Positions 9,253 to 17,990 of a stretch of 64,000 nucleotides of DNA are shown in pieces. Below the pieces are notes generated by a model that saw nothing but the letters and a program-made list of their open reading frames with translations, ran no database searches and was not told the DNA's origin. Positions within the stretch are counted from its first letter, which is position 1. Every line of letters starts with the position of its first letter. A program made the position numbers and the translations under genes. Source of the stretch: Verrucomicrobiales bacterium (GTDB lineage: Bacteria; Verrucomicrobiota; Verrucomicrobiia; Limisphaerales; J093); assembly GCA_015075445.1 (NCBI GenBank), contig JABTUJ010000005.1:1-64000 (forward strand), given 5' to 3'.

Positions 9253-9351
9253 TCACGCAACGCATTTGTCACGCGTACCCGGGCAGGTCCCGCAACGGGC
9301 ACGGCGGCGTAAACTAGAGACGAAGACAACTATGTCAATCAAGATTGTCAT
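9253..9351 (-). CDS. Possible Cys-rich leader peptide upstream of the sulfate operon
   Basis: A 32-codon ORF ends 43 bases before cysT on the same strand. Its first half is hydrophobic (MTILIDIVVFVSSL). The second half is RRRARCGTCPGTRDKCVA, with three cysteines in the last 13 residues after an arginine run. Cys-rich upstream ORFs ahead of cysteine-biosynthesis genes are known to act in translation-coupled attenuation in some bacteria, so a cysteine-sensing role is plausible. No ribosome binding site precedes the ATG. The longer open frame on this strand starts further upstream inside a dispersed repeat and is less likely. No comparative support could be examined. Confidence 0.35.
   Translation of the reverse strand: MTILIDIVVFVSSLRRRARCGTCPGTRDKCVA
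9333..9350. promoter_or_regulatory. Imperfect 18-base dyad, possible operator
   Basis: TGTCAATCAAGATTGTCA is an 8-base inverted repeat around a 2-base centre, with one mismatched pair. It is AT-rich for this genome and lies in the divergent gap between the sulfate operon and the activase gene, overlapping the start of the short Cys-rich ORF. The spacing and symmetry suit a dimeric regulator. Which regulator, and whether it is used, is unknown. Confidence 0.3.
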
Positions 9352-9374
9352 GTTTGAGCAATCAGCGCAAAGCA

Positions 9375-9453
9375 CCGCTGGAAGTCGGCGTACTCCCCAC
9401 GCTCCGCGCCTTGCCGGCAGTGTGGACGCCGCGAAGCGTGGAGACGGCATGCC
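9375..9453. repeat. Dispersed intergenic repeat, copy A
   Basis: It begins CCGCTGGAAGTCGGCGTACT and continues for about 79 bases. It aligns with the segment at 39283-39362, which begins CCGCTGGAAGCCGGCGCACT, at roughly three-quarters identity by eye with a 2-base gap near the end. Both copies lie outside genes. Confidence 0.65.
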
Positions 9454-9535
9454 TCCCATCAAGCCGGGACGGTCGGCAGGCGTGCAGAATCAATTCTGTC
9501 TGGCCCTTTACCCTACACTCTCACCCGTGAACACC

Positions 9536-12500
9536 ATGGGCAGCCATCGCGGCGAGCTGCTTTGGCCGCGACCCTCGAACGACGGGTTGGCACCATCGCC
9601 CCGCAGGTTCCTCGGCCTGGACGTGGGCAGCGAGACCATCAAAGTCGTTGAGCTAGGCCCGGGCCCTGGGGGTCTCGAGTGGCGGCGACGCCAGCGGGTC
9701 GAGCACCACAAAAACCCCGCGCGGGCCCTGGAAACGCTGCTCGAAGACTGGGCCTGGTCCGAGGCGACGGCCGCGGCGATCACCGGCACCTATCAAGATC
9801 TGGTCTGGTGGCCGGCCGTCCCCGTCAAACAAGCGCAAGCGCGGGGCTGCCGCTTCCTGCTGGGCGACCGCCCGGCCACGGTCGTGTCCCTCGGCAGCCG
9901 TGGGTTCTCCGTCCTCGAACTGCGCCCCGACGGCGTCGAAGTCTGGCGGCAGAACAGCCGCTGCTCGCAGGGCACGGGGAATTTCCTGCGGCAGTTGCTC
10001 GAACGTCTGTCGTTGTCCGTCGAGCAAGCCGACGCCCTCTGCGCCGATGAATCTCACCCGGCCGTGTTGTCGGCGCGCTGCCCGGTGATTCTCAAGACCG
10101 ACGTCACCCACCTTGCCAACCGCGGCGAGGCGCGCGCCCGCATCGTCGCCGGCTGCTTCGACGCCGTGGGGGAGAACGTCCGGGCCTTCCTCAAGCCCGG
10201 CCGCAGCCCGGACCTTGTCGTGCTCATCGGCGGCGTCGCCCAATCCTTGCGGATCCGACGGAACTTCCGCGAGTACTTGGGGCGCTGCGGCATGGCCCTC
10301 GCCGAACTACCCGAGGACTCCGGCCTCTATCTCGAGGCGCTGGGCTGCGCGCTCGTGGCCGCCACCCACCCCGACCCGCAACCCCTCTCCGGCCCGCTCC
10401 TGCGCCCCGCCGAACCGCGTCGCCTCGAGCGCGTGCCCTCCCTCGCCACCGCCCTCGAACGGGTGCGCCGCCTGCCCGCGGAACCGCCCCAACCGCCGGT
10501 CAACGGCGACGTGCCCCCCGTCGTTCTTGGCCTCGACATTGGCTCCACGGGCTCGAAAGCAATTGCCATCACGTGCGCCGAAGGCACCCCCGTCTGGCAG
10601 AACTACCGCGCGACGGCCGGTGACCCGGTCGGCGCAGCCCTCGCGCTTGTGCGCGAGTGGGTCACCAGCCCCGCCGGCCGTTGCCCGGTCCGCGGCTTCG
10701 GCGTCACCGGCAGCGGACGGGAAATCGCGGGCGCCCTGCTCACCGCCTGCTATGGCGCAGGGCAGGTGTTCCTGCTGCACGAAATCGCCGCCCACGCCGC
10801 CGGCGCCGTCTCCTACGACGCCCGGGTGGACACGATCTTCGAGATCGGTGGTCAGGACGCGAAGTACATCCGGTTGGCCGACGGGCGCGTGATCGACTGC
10901 GCCATGAACGAGGCATGCAGCGCGGGGACCGGCTCGTTCCTGGAGGAGCAAGGCCGCAAGTTCCAGGGCGTTACCGGCGTCCGTGACCTCGAACGGGAAG
11001 CCCTGCGGGCCAGGGACGGCGTTTCCCTCGGCCAACATTGCTCGGTGTTCATGGCCGAGATGATCGACCAGGCGGTTCTCGGCGGCGTCGAGCAATCCGC
11101 CATCATCGCCGGCCTCTACGACTCGGTGATCCAGAACTACCTGCACCGGGTGAAAGGCAACCGCCCCGTGGGCCACGTCGTGTTCTGCCAGGGCATGCCG
11201 TTTGCCTCGGACGCCCTCGCCGCCGCGGTGGCGCGCCAGACCGGTGTTGAGGTCGTCGTGCCCCCGCACCCCGGCATGGTGGGCGCGCTCGGCATCGCCC
11301 TCCTGGCCCGCACCGCCCTGCCCTCCCGCGCCGGAGCGGGACTCGAACTCGGTCGGTTCCTGACCGCCTGCGTCACCAGCCGCGATGCCTTCCAGTGTCG
11401 CGCCACGGCCGGCTGCGGCGGCACCAGCCAGCACTGCCGGATCGAACGGCTCCACACCCTCGTGGCGGGCCAACCCGCCCGTTTTACCTGGGGCGGCGCC
11501 TGCGGGCTGCATGATCGCGCGTTCCAACGCCGCCGCCTGTCGGCCGAGGCGCCTGACCCCTTCCGCGAACGCGAGGAACTCATGGCCGAACTGGCAGCCC
11601 GGTTGGGCGTCAGCCGCGGCCGGCCGCGCGTGGCCGTGACCGACGAATTCCTCCTGCCCACCCACTTCCCCTTCTTCGCCCGCTTCCTCCACGAACTCGG
11701 CCAGGATTTGATCATTCTCCGCCGCGCCGATCGAGCCATGCTCAAGCGCGGCATCCAACTGTCCAACGTCCCGTTCTGCGCCCCGCTCCAGCTCTTCCAT
11801 GGCATCGCCGCCGACCTCGCCGCCACCGACGCCGAGCGGATTTTCATCCCGCGGCTCCGCCACCTGCCGACCCCCCGCGAGGGTCTCCCGGCCGTGAACT
11901 GCCCCGTCGCCCAGGCTGGCGCCGACGTCGTCGGCTGGGACCTGCAGTCAGACCTCGGCGAACGGCTGCTCGCGCCTCCCGTGGACTTCGGCCCCGACCA
12001 CCTCCACGGCGCTGCCCTGCTCGAGGCCTGCCGCCAGATCGCGCAGGAACTGGGCGCCGACGAGGCCGCCTGCCACCGCGCGCACCAGCAGGCCGTCGAG
12101 GAACAGCGCGCGTTCGATCATCGCGTCCAGGCCCTCGGACAACGCGCCCTCGCCTTCGCCCACTCACATCAGATCCCCGCCGTCGTGGTGCTCGGCCGCC
12201 CCTACACGATCCACAACCCGGTCCTGAATTCGAACGTCCCTGCCATCCTCCGGGAACAGGGCGCGCTCGCCCTCCCTGGCGAATGCTTCCCCCTGCCATC
12301 GAACACGCCCGAATACGCCGAACTCTACTGGGGACACGGCCGCCGCATCCTGCGGACCGCGCATGCCGTCCGCCATCAGCCCGGCGCTTACGCCGTCTTT
12401 TGCAGCAACTACTCCTGCGGTCCGGACAGCCTGTGCCTGCCCTTCTGCAGCCACCTGATGCAGGGCAAGCCCTTTCTCATCATCGAAACCGACGGCCACG

Positions 12501-13915
12501 CCGGCGACGCCGGCACCCGCACCCGCGTCGAAGCCTTCCTCCACTGCGTCCACCAGGACTTCCCCTCCGCCAGGCCCTGTTCGCTGCCCGCACCGGCGCT
12601 GCCCGAGCCCACCGGCCCGGTCTGCTTCGAGACCGTCCGCCTTCGCGGCGACACCCTCCTCCTGCCCTGGATGGGCCACGGTCCCTCGGTCCTCGCCGCC
12701 TGTTTCCGCGCCTTCGGGCTGGCCGCCGAAAGCCTCCCCATCCCGGACGCCGAAGCCCTCCGCCTCGGCCGCCGCCACACGTCCGGAAAGGAATGCCTCC
12801 CGCTGTGCCTCACCCTGGGCAACTTCCTCAAGCGCCTCTACGCCGAACCGGATCGCCACTTCACCCTCGCCCTCGCCCGCAGCCAAGGCCCCTGCCGGCT
12901 CGGCATGTATCACTGGTTCGACCGGCTCGTGCTCGATGAACTCGGCTGGCGCGACCGCGTCCACCTGGTGACGCCCTGCGACGAGGAATACTTCGCCGGC
13001 ACACCGCCCGGATTCGCCTGGCTTTCCGTCGTCGCCCTCATGGCCCACGACCTCCTCCAAGCCGCCCGTTTCGATGTCGCGCCCGTCGAGTCGGTTCCCG
13101 GCAGCGCCGAGGCCATGTACCAGCGGTACCTTCGCGAGCTCATCCGGCTCTGCGACGCCGCCGGGCAGATGCCCCTGTCCTCCCGCAGGTGCCTGGCCGA
13201 AGTACTGACCGGTCGTTGGTTCGGCATGCGCCGCCTGCTCGCCCGCGCCGCCGACGAATTCGCCGCCCTCCGCACCCCTCGCGCCGTCCCCACGGTCCTT
13301 GTCGTGGGGGAGATCTACGTGCGCCTGGACCCGTTCGCCAACCACTTCCTCACCGACGCGCTCGAACGGCAGGGGGTCCGCGCCCTGCTCGCCCCGCTGA
13401 GCGAGAACCTCGAGTACTCAAACCAGCTCGAACGCCCCCGCTCCGGCTGGCCACGGCTCCGTCACGCCTTCGGTCAAGCCTTGCAGGAGCGTCTCTACGA
13501 CCGGGCATACGCCCTCCTGGCCCGGCGCCTGGACTGGCCCCCCCGCCTCCGCGCCGCCGCGGCCGTCGCCGCGGCACGCGACTACCTGCAACCCGAGCTC
13601 GAAGGCGAAGCCATCCTTACCATCGGCGTTCCGCTCGAGGCCTGGCGCACCCGCCACATCGCCGGGGCGATCAATGTGGGTCCCCTCGAGTGTCTGCCCA
13701 CCAAGATCGCCGAGGCCCAACTGTTCCATGCCTCGGCCCGCGAAGGCCTGCCCACGCTGACGCTCACTTTCAACGGCGAACCACCGGACCCGCTCGCCCT
13801 CGAGAGCTTCCTCTTCGAGGTCAAGGAGCGGTTCCACCGCGCGTCCAGCCCGGACACGGCCGGTCGCCTGACCGCTCGTCCCGCCGCCGTGGCCACACCG
13901 GGCACGGCACGGTGA
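9536..13915 (+). CDS. 2-hydroxyacyl-CoA dehydratase activase fusion (two BadF/HgdC domains plus DUF2229)
   Basis: A 1459-residue cytoplasmic protein. The first ASKHA-fold domain starts at FLGLDVGSETIK (about 25) and has a Cys-Gly loop CSQGTGNFL. The second starts at VLGLDIGSTGSKA (about 330) and has NEACSAGTGSFLEE near 457; the cysteine there matches the [4Fe-4S] ligand of HgdC-type activases. From about 700 (RVAVTDEF) the DUF2229 region follows. From about 880 (VVVLGRPYTIHNP, CSNYSCGPDSLC) it resembles the HgdB-like dehydratase subunit. Activases use ATP to drive an electron into a dehydratase or reductase; the substrate here is unknown. ATG 9536 is chosen; a GTG at 9527 is also in frame. 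It stands alone, divergent from the sulfate operon. Confidence 0.85.
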   Translation: MGSHRGELLWPRPSNDGLAPSPRRFLGLDVGSETIKVVELGPGPGGLEWRRRQRVEHHKNPARALETLLEDWAWSEATAAAITGTYQDLVWWPAVPVKQAQARGCRFLLGDRPATVVSLGSRGFSVLELRPDGVEVWRQNSRCSQGTGNFLRQLLERLSLSVEQADALCADESHPAVLSARCPVILKTDVTHLANRGEARARIVAGCFDAVGENVRAFLKPGRSPDLVVLIGGVAQSLRIRRNFREYLGRCGMALAELPEDSGLYLEALGCALVAATHPDPQPLSGPLLRPAEPRRLERVPSLATALERVRRLPAEPPQPPVNGDVPPVVLGLDIGSTGSKAIAITCAEGTPVWQNYRATAGDPVGAALALVREWVTSPAGRCPVRGFGVTGSGREIAGALLTACYGAGQVFLLHEIAAHAAGAVSYDARVDTIFEIGGQDAKYIRLADGRVIDCAMNEACSAGTGSFLEEQGRKFQGVTGVRDLEREALRARDGVSLGQHCSVFMAEMIDQAVLGGVEQSAIIAGLYDSVIQNYLHRVKGNRPVGHVVFCQGMPFASDALAAAVARQTGVEVVVPPHPGMVGALGIALLARTALPSRAGAGLELGRFLTACVTSRDAFQCRATAGCGGTSQHCRIERLHTLVAGQPARFTWGGACGLHDRAFQRRRLSAEAPDPFREREELMAELAARLGVSRGRPRVAVTDEFLLPTHFPFFARFLHELGQDLIILRRADRAMLKRGIQLSNVPFCAPLQLFHGIAADLAATDAERIFIPRLRHLPTPREGLPAVNCPVAQAGADVVGWDLQSDLGERLLAPPVDFGPDHLHGAALLEACRQIAQELGADEAACHRAHQQAVEEQRAFDHRVQALGQRALAFAHSHQIPAVVVLGRPYTIHNPVLNSNVPAILREQGALALPGECFPLPSNTPEYAELYWGHGRRILRTAHAVRHQPGAYAVFCSNYSCGPDSLCLPFCSHLMQGKPFLIIETDGHAGDAGTRTRVEAFLHCVHQDFPSARPCSLPAPALPEPTGPVCFETVRLRGDTLLLPWMGHGPSVLAACFRAFGLAAESLPIPDAEALRLGRRHTSGKECLPLCLTLGNFLKRLYAEPDRHFTLALARSQGPCRLGMYHWFDRLVLDELGWRDRVHLVTPCDEEYFAGTPPGFAWLSVVALMAHDLLQAARFDVAPVESVPGSAEAMYQRYLRELIRLCDAAGQMPLSSRRCLAEVLTGRWFGMRRLLARAADEFAALRTPRAVPTVLVVGEIYVRLDPFANHFLTDALERQGVRALLAPLSENLEYSNQLERPRSGWPRLRHAFGQALQERLYDRAYALLARRLDWPPRLRAAAAVAAARDYLQPELEGEAILTIGVPLEAWRTRHIAGAINVGPLECLPTKIAEAQLFHASAREGLPTLTLTFNGEPPDPLALESFLFEVKERFHRASSPDTAGRLTARPAAVATPGTAR

Positions 13916-13921
13916 ACCGGT

Positions 13922-13954
13922 GCGCGGAACCGGACTGTCGCGCGGAACCGGACT
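13922..13954. repeat. Short tandem repeat before fabG
   Basis: The 15-mer GCGCGGAACCGGACT occurs at 13922-13936 and again at 13940-13954, a period of 18 bases. It lies between the activase stop and the fabG start. No function is evident. Confidence 0.6.
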
Positions 13955-13991
13955 TGAGTTCCCGTGGTTCCCCGCCAAGATTCTCCGGCCT

Positions 13992-14735
13992 ATGAGTCTG
14001 CTTGCCAACCAAGTCGCCGTCGTCACGGGCGCCGGCCGCGGGATCGGTCGTGCCATCGCCCTGCGCTTTGCCGCGGAAGGCGCCGATGTCGTCTGCGTTT
14101 CCAGGACCGCCGAGAATGCGGAGAAGGTGGCCGTTGAAGTGCGCGCCGCCGGACGCCGCGCCTGGGCTCACGCGCTGGACGTGGCGGACGCCGCCGCGGT
14201 GCAGGGGACCGTAGCCCAGATCCTCGAAGCCGCCGGCCGTGTCGACATCCTGGTCAACAACGCCGGCATCACCCGCGACGGACTCCTCATGCGCCTGAGC
14301 GACGAGGACTGGGACGCCGTGCTCAACACCAACCTCAAAGGCGCCTTCCTCTTTACGCGCGCCCTGAGCCGCAGCTTCATCAAGCAGCGCGCCGGCCGCA
14401 TCATCAACGTCGCCTCCGTCATCGGCCTCATCGGTAACCCCGGCCAATGCAACTACGCCGCCAGCAAAGCCGCCCTGCTCGGCTTCACCAAGTCGGTCGC
14501 CCGCGAACTCGCCACCCGCGGCATCACCGTCAACGCCCTGGCCCCGGGATTCATCGAGACCGACATGACCGGGGGACTGGCCGACGAGATCAAGCAACGC
14601 ATCCTCCACCAGGTGCCTCTGGGCCGCTTCGGGCAGCCCGACGACATCGCCCACGCCGCCGTGTTCCTGGCCAGCCCCCAGGCGAGCTACATCACCGGCC
14701 AGGTGCTGGTCGTGGACGGCGGCATGGTCATGTGA
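13992..14735 (+). CDS. fabG: 3-oxoacyl-[ACP] reductase FabG
   Basis: A 247-residue short-chain dehydrogenase that reduces 3-oxoacyl-ACP with NADPH in fatty-acid elongation. The cofactor motif TGAGRGIGRAIA is near residues 13-24, NNAGI is in place, and the catalytic Ser and YAASK (YxxxK) are present. The tail PQASYITGQVLVVDGGM is typical of FabG. The open frame starts upstream at 13920, but the first 24 codons are a repeat-derived extension, so the ATG at 13992 is used. acpP and fabF follow on the same strand, giving the common fabG-acpP-fabF order. Confidence 0.93.
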   Translation: MSLLANQVAVVTGAGRGIGRAIALRFAAEGADVVCVSRTAENAEKVAVEVRAAGRRAWAHALDVADAAAVQGTVAQILEAAGRVDILVNNAGITRDGLLMRLSDEDWDAVLNTNLKGAFLFTRALSRSFIKQRAGRIINVASVIGLIGNPGQCNYAASKAALLGFTKSVARELATRGITVNALAPGFIETDMTGGLADEIKQRILHQVPLGRFGQPDDIAHAAVFLASPQASYITGQVLVVDGGMVM

Positions 14736-14891
14736 AAAGCGCCGTGGACACGCAACCGGAAAGCCCGTTCCAGTGCTGTGCCCGCGCTGTCGCTTCCCCC
14801 CTTCTCCCGGAACCCAGACGAAAGGTAATCGGGGCTTGACGCCCTCGGGTGCCTTGCATAGACACACCCGCAACACGAGATCGGAGACAAC

Positions 14892-15140
14892 ATGGCCGCA
14901 GAGAAATCGGTAGATCAAAAGGTCCGCGACATCGTCGTGGAACAGTTGGGTGTCAAGGCGGAGCAGGTGACGCCGGAAGCGAAGTTCATCGAGGACCTCG
15001 GCGCGGATTCGCTGGACGTCGTCGAGCTCGTCATGGCCCTCGAAGAGGAGTTCGGCAACGAGATCCCCGACGAGGAAGCCGAGAAGCTCACGACGGTGGG
15101 CGACGTCATCAAGTACATCGAAGACCAGCAGCAGAAGTAA
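14892..15140 (+). CDS. acpP: Acyl carrier protein
   Basis: An 82-residue acidic protein that carries acyl chains on a 4'-phosphopantetheine arm. The attachment serine is in the invariant motif [10 protein letters not shown]. Length and the predicted three-helix pattern match AcpP. A ribosome binding site (GGAG at 14883-14886) precedes the ATG. It lies 156 bases after fabG and just before fabF. Confidence 0.96.
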   Translation: MAAEKSVDQKVRDIVVEQLGVKAEQVTPEAKFIEDLGADSLDVVELVMALEEEFGNEIPDEEAEKLTTVGDVIKYIEDQQQK

Positions 15141-15177
15141 CCCGCGGACGGTTTTCCTCGGGCAGCCACGGCTGGCA

Positions 15178-15199
15178 GGCAGCAGCGCGCTGCCCTTTT
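15178..15199 (+). terminator. Weak intrinsic terminator or attenuator after acpP
   Basis: GGCAGC and GCTGCC form a 6-base stem around a 5-base loop (AGCGC), followed by CTTTTC. This could lower transcription from the highly expressed acpP into fabF. The stem is short and the T-run is interrupted, so the call is tentative. Confidence 0.4.
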
Positions 15200-15204
15200 C
15201 ATTT

Positions 15205-16453
15205 ATGGGTTGGACCGATCGACGAATTGTCATTATTGAGATATGCGTCGACTCTGCTGGGCCACGACCTGACACCTTCTGGCAGAACTTCTCGCTGGGC
15301 CTGCGGGGCCGACCGCATCTCCCTGTTCGATCCCTCCCCCTTCGATACCCAGATCGCCGCCGAGGTCCGCGACTTCAACCCCGTCCCGTGCTTCCCTTCC
15401 CCCAAGGATGAGCGCCGCACGGACCGCTACACCAAGTTCGCCCTCGGCGCTGCCCTCGCCGCCCTCCGCGACTCCGGCCTTGACCTCGAGCGCGCCAACC
15501 GCGACGAGATCGGCGTCTTCCTCGGCTCCGGCATTGGCGGTCTCCATACCACCGAGGAACAACACAAGATCCTCTTGAACCGGGGCCCCGGCCGCCTCTC
15601 CCCCTTCATGATCCCCATGCTCATCCTGAACATGGCCTCCGGCCTGTTCTCGATGTTCCACAACCTCCGCGGCCCCAACCTCGCCACCTGCTCCGCCTGC
15701 GCCACCGCCTCCCACGCCATCGGCGAAGCCTGGCGCACTCTCAAGATGGGCGACGCCACCGTCATGTTCGCCGGCGGCGCTGAAGCCACCATCACCCCCC
15801 TCGGCATCGGCGGCTTCTGCGCCATGAAGGCCATGAGCACCCGCAACGCCGAGCCCAAACGCGCCTCCCGCCCCTTCGATGTGGATCGCGACGGCTTCGT
15901 CATGGGCGAAGGCGCCGGCGTCCTCGTCCTCGAAGAACTCGAGCACGCCCGCGCCCGCGGCGCCCGCATCTACTGCGAGGTCGCCGGCTACGGCAACACC
16001 GCCGACGCCTACCACATGACCGCCCCCTCCCCGGAAGGCGAGGGCGCCGCCCGCTGCATGCGCATGGCCCTCCGCTCAGCCGGCCTCCAGCCCACCGACA
16101 TCGCCTACATCAACGCCCACGGCACCTCCACCCCCCACGGCGACCTCTGCGAAAGCCAGGCCATCCAGGCCGTCTTCGGCGACCACGCCCGCCGCCTCCT
16201 GGTCAGTTCCACCAAAGGCGCCACCGGTCACATGCTCGGCGCCGCCGGCGCCGTCGAAATGGCCGTCTGTGCCAAGGCCATCCAGACCGGCCACGTGCCC
16301 CCCACCATCAATCTCGACAAACCGGACCCCGGGTGCGTGCTGGACTATGTCCCGCAGACGGCCCGCGAGTGGCCTGTCGGGGCCGCCGTCAACAACTCCT
16401 TCGGCTTCGGCGGCCACAACGCCTCCGTCATCGTCAAACGCTTCCACGGCTGA
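15205..16453 (+). CDS. fabF: 3-oxoacyl-[ACP] synthase II FabF, 5' end disrupted by indels
   Basis: The condensing enzyme of fatty-acid elongation. From [13 protein letters not shown] (about 15310) to the end the frame is intact and has the catalytic Cys ([10 protein letters not shown]) and both His residues ([11 protein letters not shown] and [12 protein letters not shown]). The first 35 codons are scrambled. TDRRIVI reads in one frame from 15205, STLLGHDL in the frame of the body, and DTFWQN again in the first frame; CGADRISL returns to the body frame. Restoring three or four single bases in homopolymer-like runs would rebuild a normal N-terminus. This looks like sequencing or assembly error in an essential gene, although a real lesion or a downstream start cannot be excluded. 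Confidence 0.8.
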
Positions 16454-16479
16454 CCCACGGGCCCAACCCGCTTCGGGCT

Positions 16480-16572
16480 GTTCATTCGTCTGTCCCCATT
16501 CGCCGTTCACGATCCCCTGATTCGCTGCGGGCCTCGGTCCAGCGCGGGTTCATTCGTCTGTCCCCATTCGCC
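16480..16572. repeat. 25-base direct repeat pair
   Basis: An identical 25-mer starting GTTCATTCGTCTGTCCCCAT lies at 16480-16504 and 16548-16572. The similarity continues a few bases further with a 1-base gap, and a shorter echo (TTCGTCTGTC) is at 16591-16600. It lies in the gap between the convergent fabF and chelatase genes and reaches almost to the chelatase stop. Confidence 0.8.
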
Positions 16573-16575
16573 TGT

Positions 16576-17472
16576 TCAGGATCGGGCTCCTTCGTCTGTC
16601 ATGCGGAGCGCCTCCCGCGCCCGCTCCAGAATCACCTCCGTCAGCAAAGGTTCGAACCCGATCCCCGGCGCGTACCAGATCCGTTTTCCCTGCCGCTCCG
16701 TCGGGTTGCGCCACGTGGACCGGCCCGCTTCCAACCGACCGCGCACCGTCGCCGCGGACTCTCCCAGCAGCACGGGGATGTCCTCCACCACATGGAGCCC
16801 GTCGCTGATGAAGTACGGCACCACCACCACCTGCCGGCACCGCGCCGCCGCCACCACATCCCCGATCCGCGGGTCATCCTCCATGAAGGCCCCACACACC
16901 TCGGCATAAGCTCCCCGCGCCCGGATCCGCTCGACCTGCCGCTCGACGGCGCTCCGCGAGGCACTCGTCCTTCCCGTGCCATGCCCGACGGCAATCAGCG
17001 TGAGTTCCTCCGGCCGGGGCGCCCATGGAAACGGATGGCGCATCACGACGTCCTGGGCCCGCGCCAGCAAAACCCCCGTCATCCCGGGATGCGTCCCCAC
17101 CGGTCGCGTGTAGATCAAGACCGACGCCCCCCTCACCTGCACCCGCGCATACTCGACGTCTCCCTCCGACTTCAGCCCCAACGCCCGCGGAATCACGTCG
17201 TCGACGAAATACCCCTCGCCGATGAACAGGGGCACCACGACCACCCGCGGCGTCGTGCTGGCCGCCAACACCTCCGCCCAGCCCGGCTCCTGTTGCCAGA
17301 AGCACTCCCGCACCGACGCAAACAAACCTCGCTCCCTTAGCCGCGCCGCATGCCACCGCGCCGGTTCCGCCGACCCTTCATTCGCCCGCGAGCCGTGCGC
17401 CAGCACCAGCAGCGTCGTGTCGGCAAACGCCGCGCCTCCCTGCCCCGCCGCCGCTTCCACCCCGGCCTTCAA
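16576..17472 (-). CDS. cbiX: CbiX/SirB-type sirohydrochlorin chelatase
   Basis: A 298-residue two-domain chelatase. Each half has a metal-binding histidine motif: LVLAHGSR near residue 25 and AVGHGTGR near 163. Family members insert iron or cobalt into sirohydrochlorin to make siroheme or cobalamin precursors. Siroheme is the cofactor of assimilatory sulfite reductase, so the gene fits with the sulfate operon at 2681-9209, although the two loci are 7 kb apart. It overlaps the upstream carbinolamine dehydratase gene by 4 bases (ATGA). Which metal it inserts cannot be told from sequence. Confidence 0.82.
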   Translation of the reverse strand: MKAGVEAAAGQGGAAFADTTLLVLAHGSRANEGSAEPARWHAARLRERGLFASVRECFWQQEPGWAEVLAASTTPRVVVVPLFIGEGYFVDDVIPRALGLKSEGDVEYARVQVRGASVLIYTRPVGTHPGMTGVLLARAQDVVMRHPFPWAPRPEELTLIAVGHGTGRTSASRSAVERQVERIRARGAYAEVCGAFMEDDPRIGDVVAAARCRQVVVVPYFISDGLHVVEDIPVLLGESAATVRGRLEAGRSTWRNPTERQGKRIWYAPGIGFEPLLTEVILERAREALRMTDEGARS

Positions 17473-17801
17473 CGCAACGCGTCCACCTTCGCGGCGAGAA
17501 TGAAATCGTTCTCACTCAGCCCGTCGATGGCATGCGTCCAGAGCACCAGCCGCACCTTCCCCCAGCTCAGGTGGATGTCCGGATGATGGCCCTCGCGCTC
17601 GGCCAGTTCCCCCACCCGGTTCGTGAACGCCAGCGCCGTCCGAAAATCAGGAAACGCGTACTCGCGCTCCAAGTGATGCTCGTCCACCACCTTCCAGCCC
17701 CCCTCCAACCGCTGGTGCATAGCACGCAATGCCTCGCCTTTGAGCGGGCGCACGCCCCCCTCACACGGCCCACACTTCTGCTCGGTCAACTCAGTCTTCA
17801 T
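17469..17801 (-). CDS. phhB: Pterin-4a-carbinolamine dehydratase
   Basis: A 110-residue protein of the PCD/DCoH family, which dehydrates 4a-hydroxytetrahydropterin. The signature EGHHPDIHLSWGKVRL with the paired histidines is present near residue 70, and the THAIDGLSENDF motif follows. No aromatic amino acid hydroxylase is visible nearby; in many bacteria this protein is linked instead to molybdopterin or other pterin use. It is the first gene of a two-gene unit with the chelatase. The N-terminus has a CGPC pair that is often seen in this family. Confidence 0.88.
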   Translation of the reverse strand: MKTELTEQKCGPCEGGVRPLKGEALRAMHQRLEGGWKVVDEHHLEREYAFPDFRTALAFTNRVGELAEREGHHPDIHLSWGKVRLVLWTHAIDGLSENDFILAAKVDALR

Positions 17802-17990
17802 GCTCGGTCATTGGTTTGGCTCAATCCGGTGATGAAAGTGGCACACGCTGCGGCCGATGTCCTCTAGAAACATCCGGCGCTGGAGCCACGGGCAGTTCAC
17901 GGGGCATTCCGACCAGCCACGGTGCCACGACGGGAGTTTTGCCTTCCTTCCCCGACCTGTCCGGGGTAAAGCCTTGGCGCAGCGACCACT

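Larger units (their letters stand above)
9210..9535. other. Divergent intergenic region
   Basis: These 326 bases separate the divergently transcribed cysT and activase genes. They hold the short Cys-rich ORF, the 18-base dyad and one copy of a dispersed repeat. No clear sigma-70 promoter or known riboswitch fold (SAM, cobalamin) was recognised by eye on either strand. A plus-strand open frame runs through most of it (from 9266), but its residues look like translated repeat and do not resemble the activase family. Confidence 0.6.

Noticed and set aside
9266-9535. Upstream extension of the activase reading frame
   Set aside because: The extra 90 codons run through the dispersed repeat and the divergent promoter region and do not resemble activase N-termini; the family-like sequence begins at 9536.
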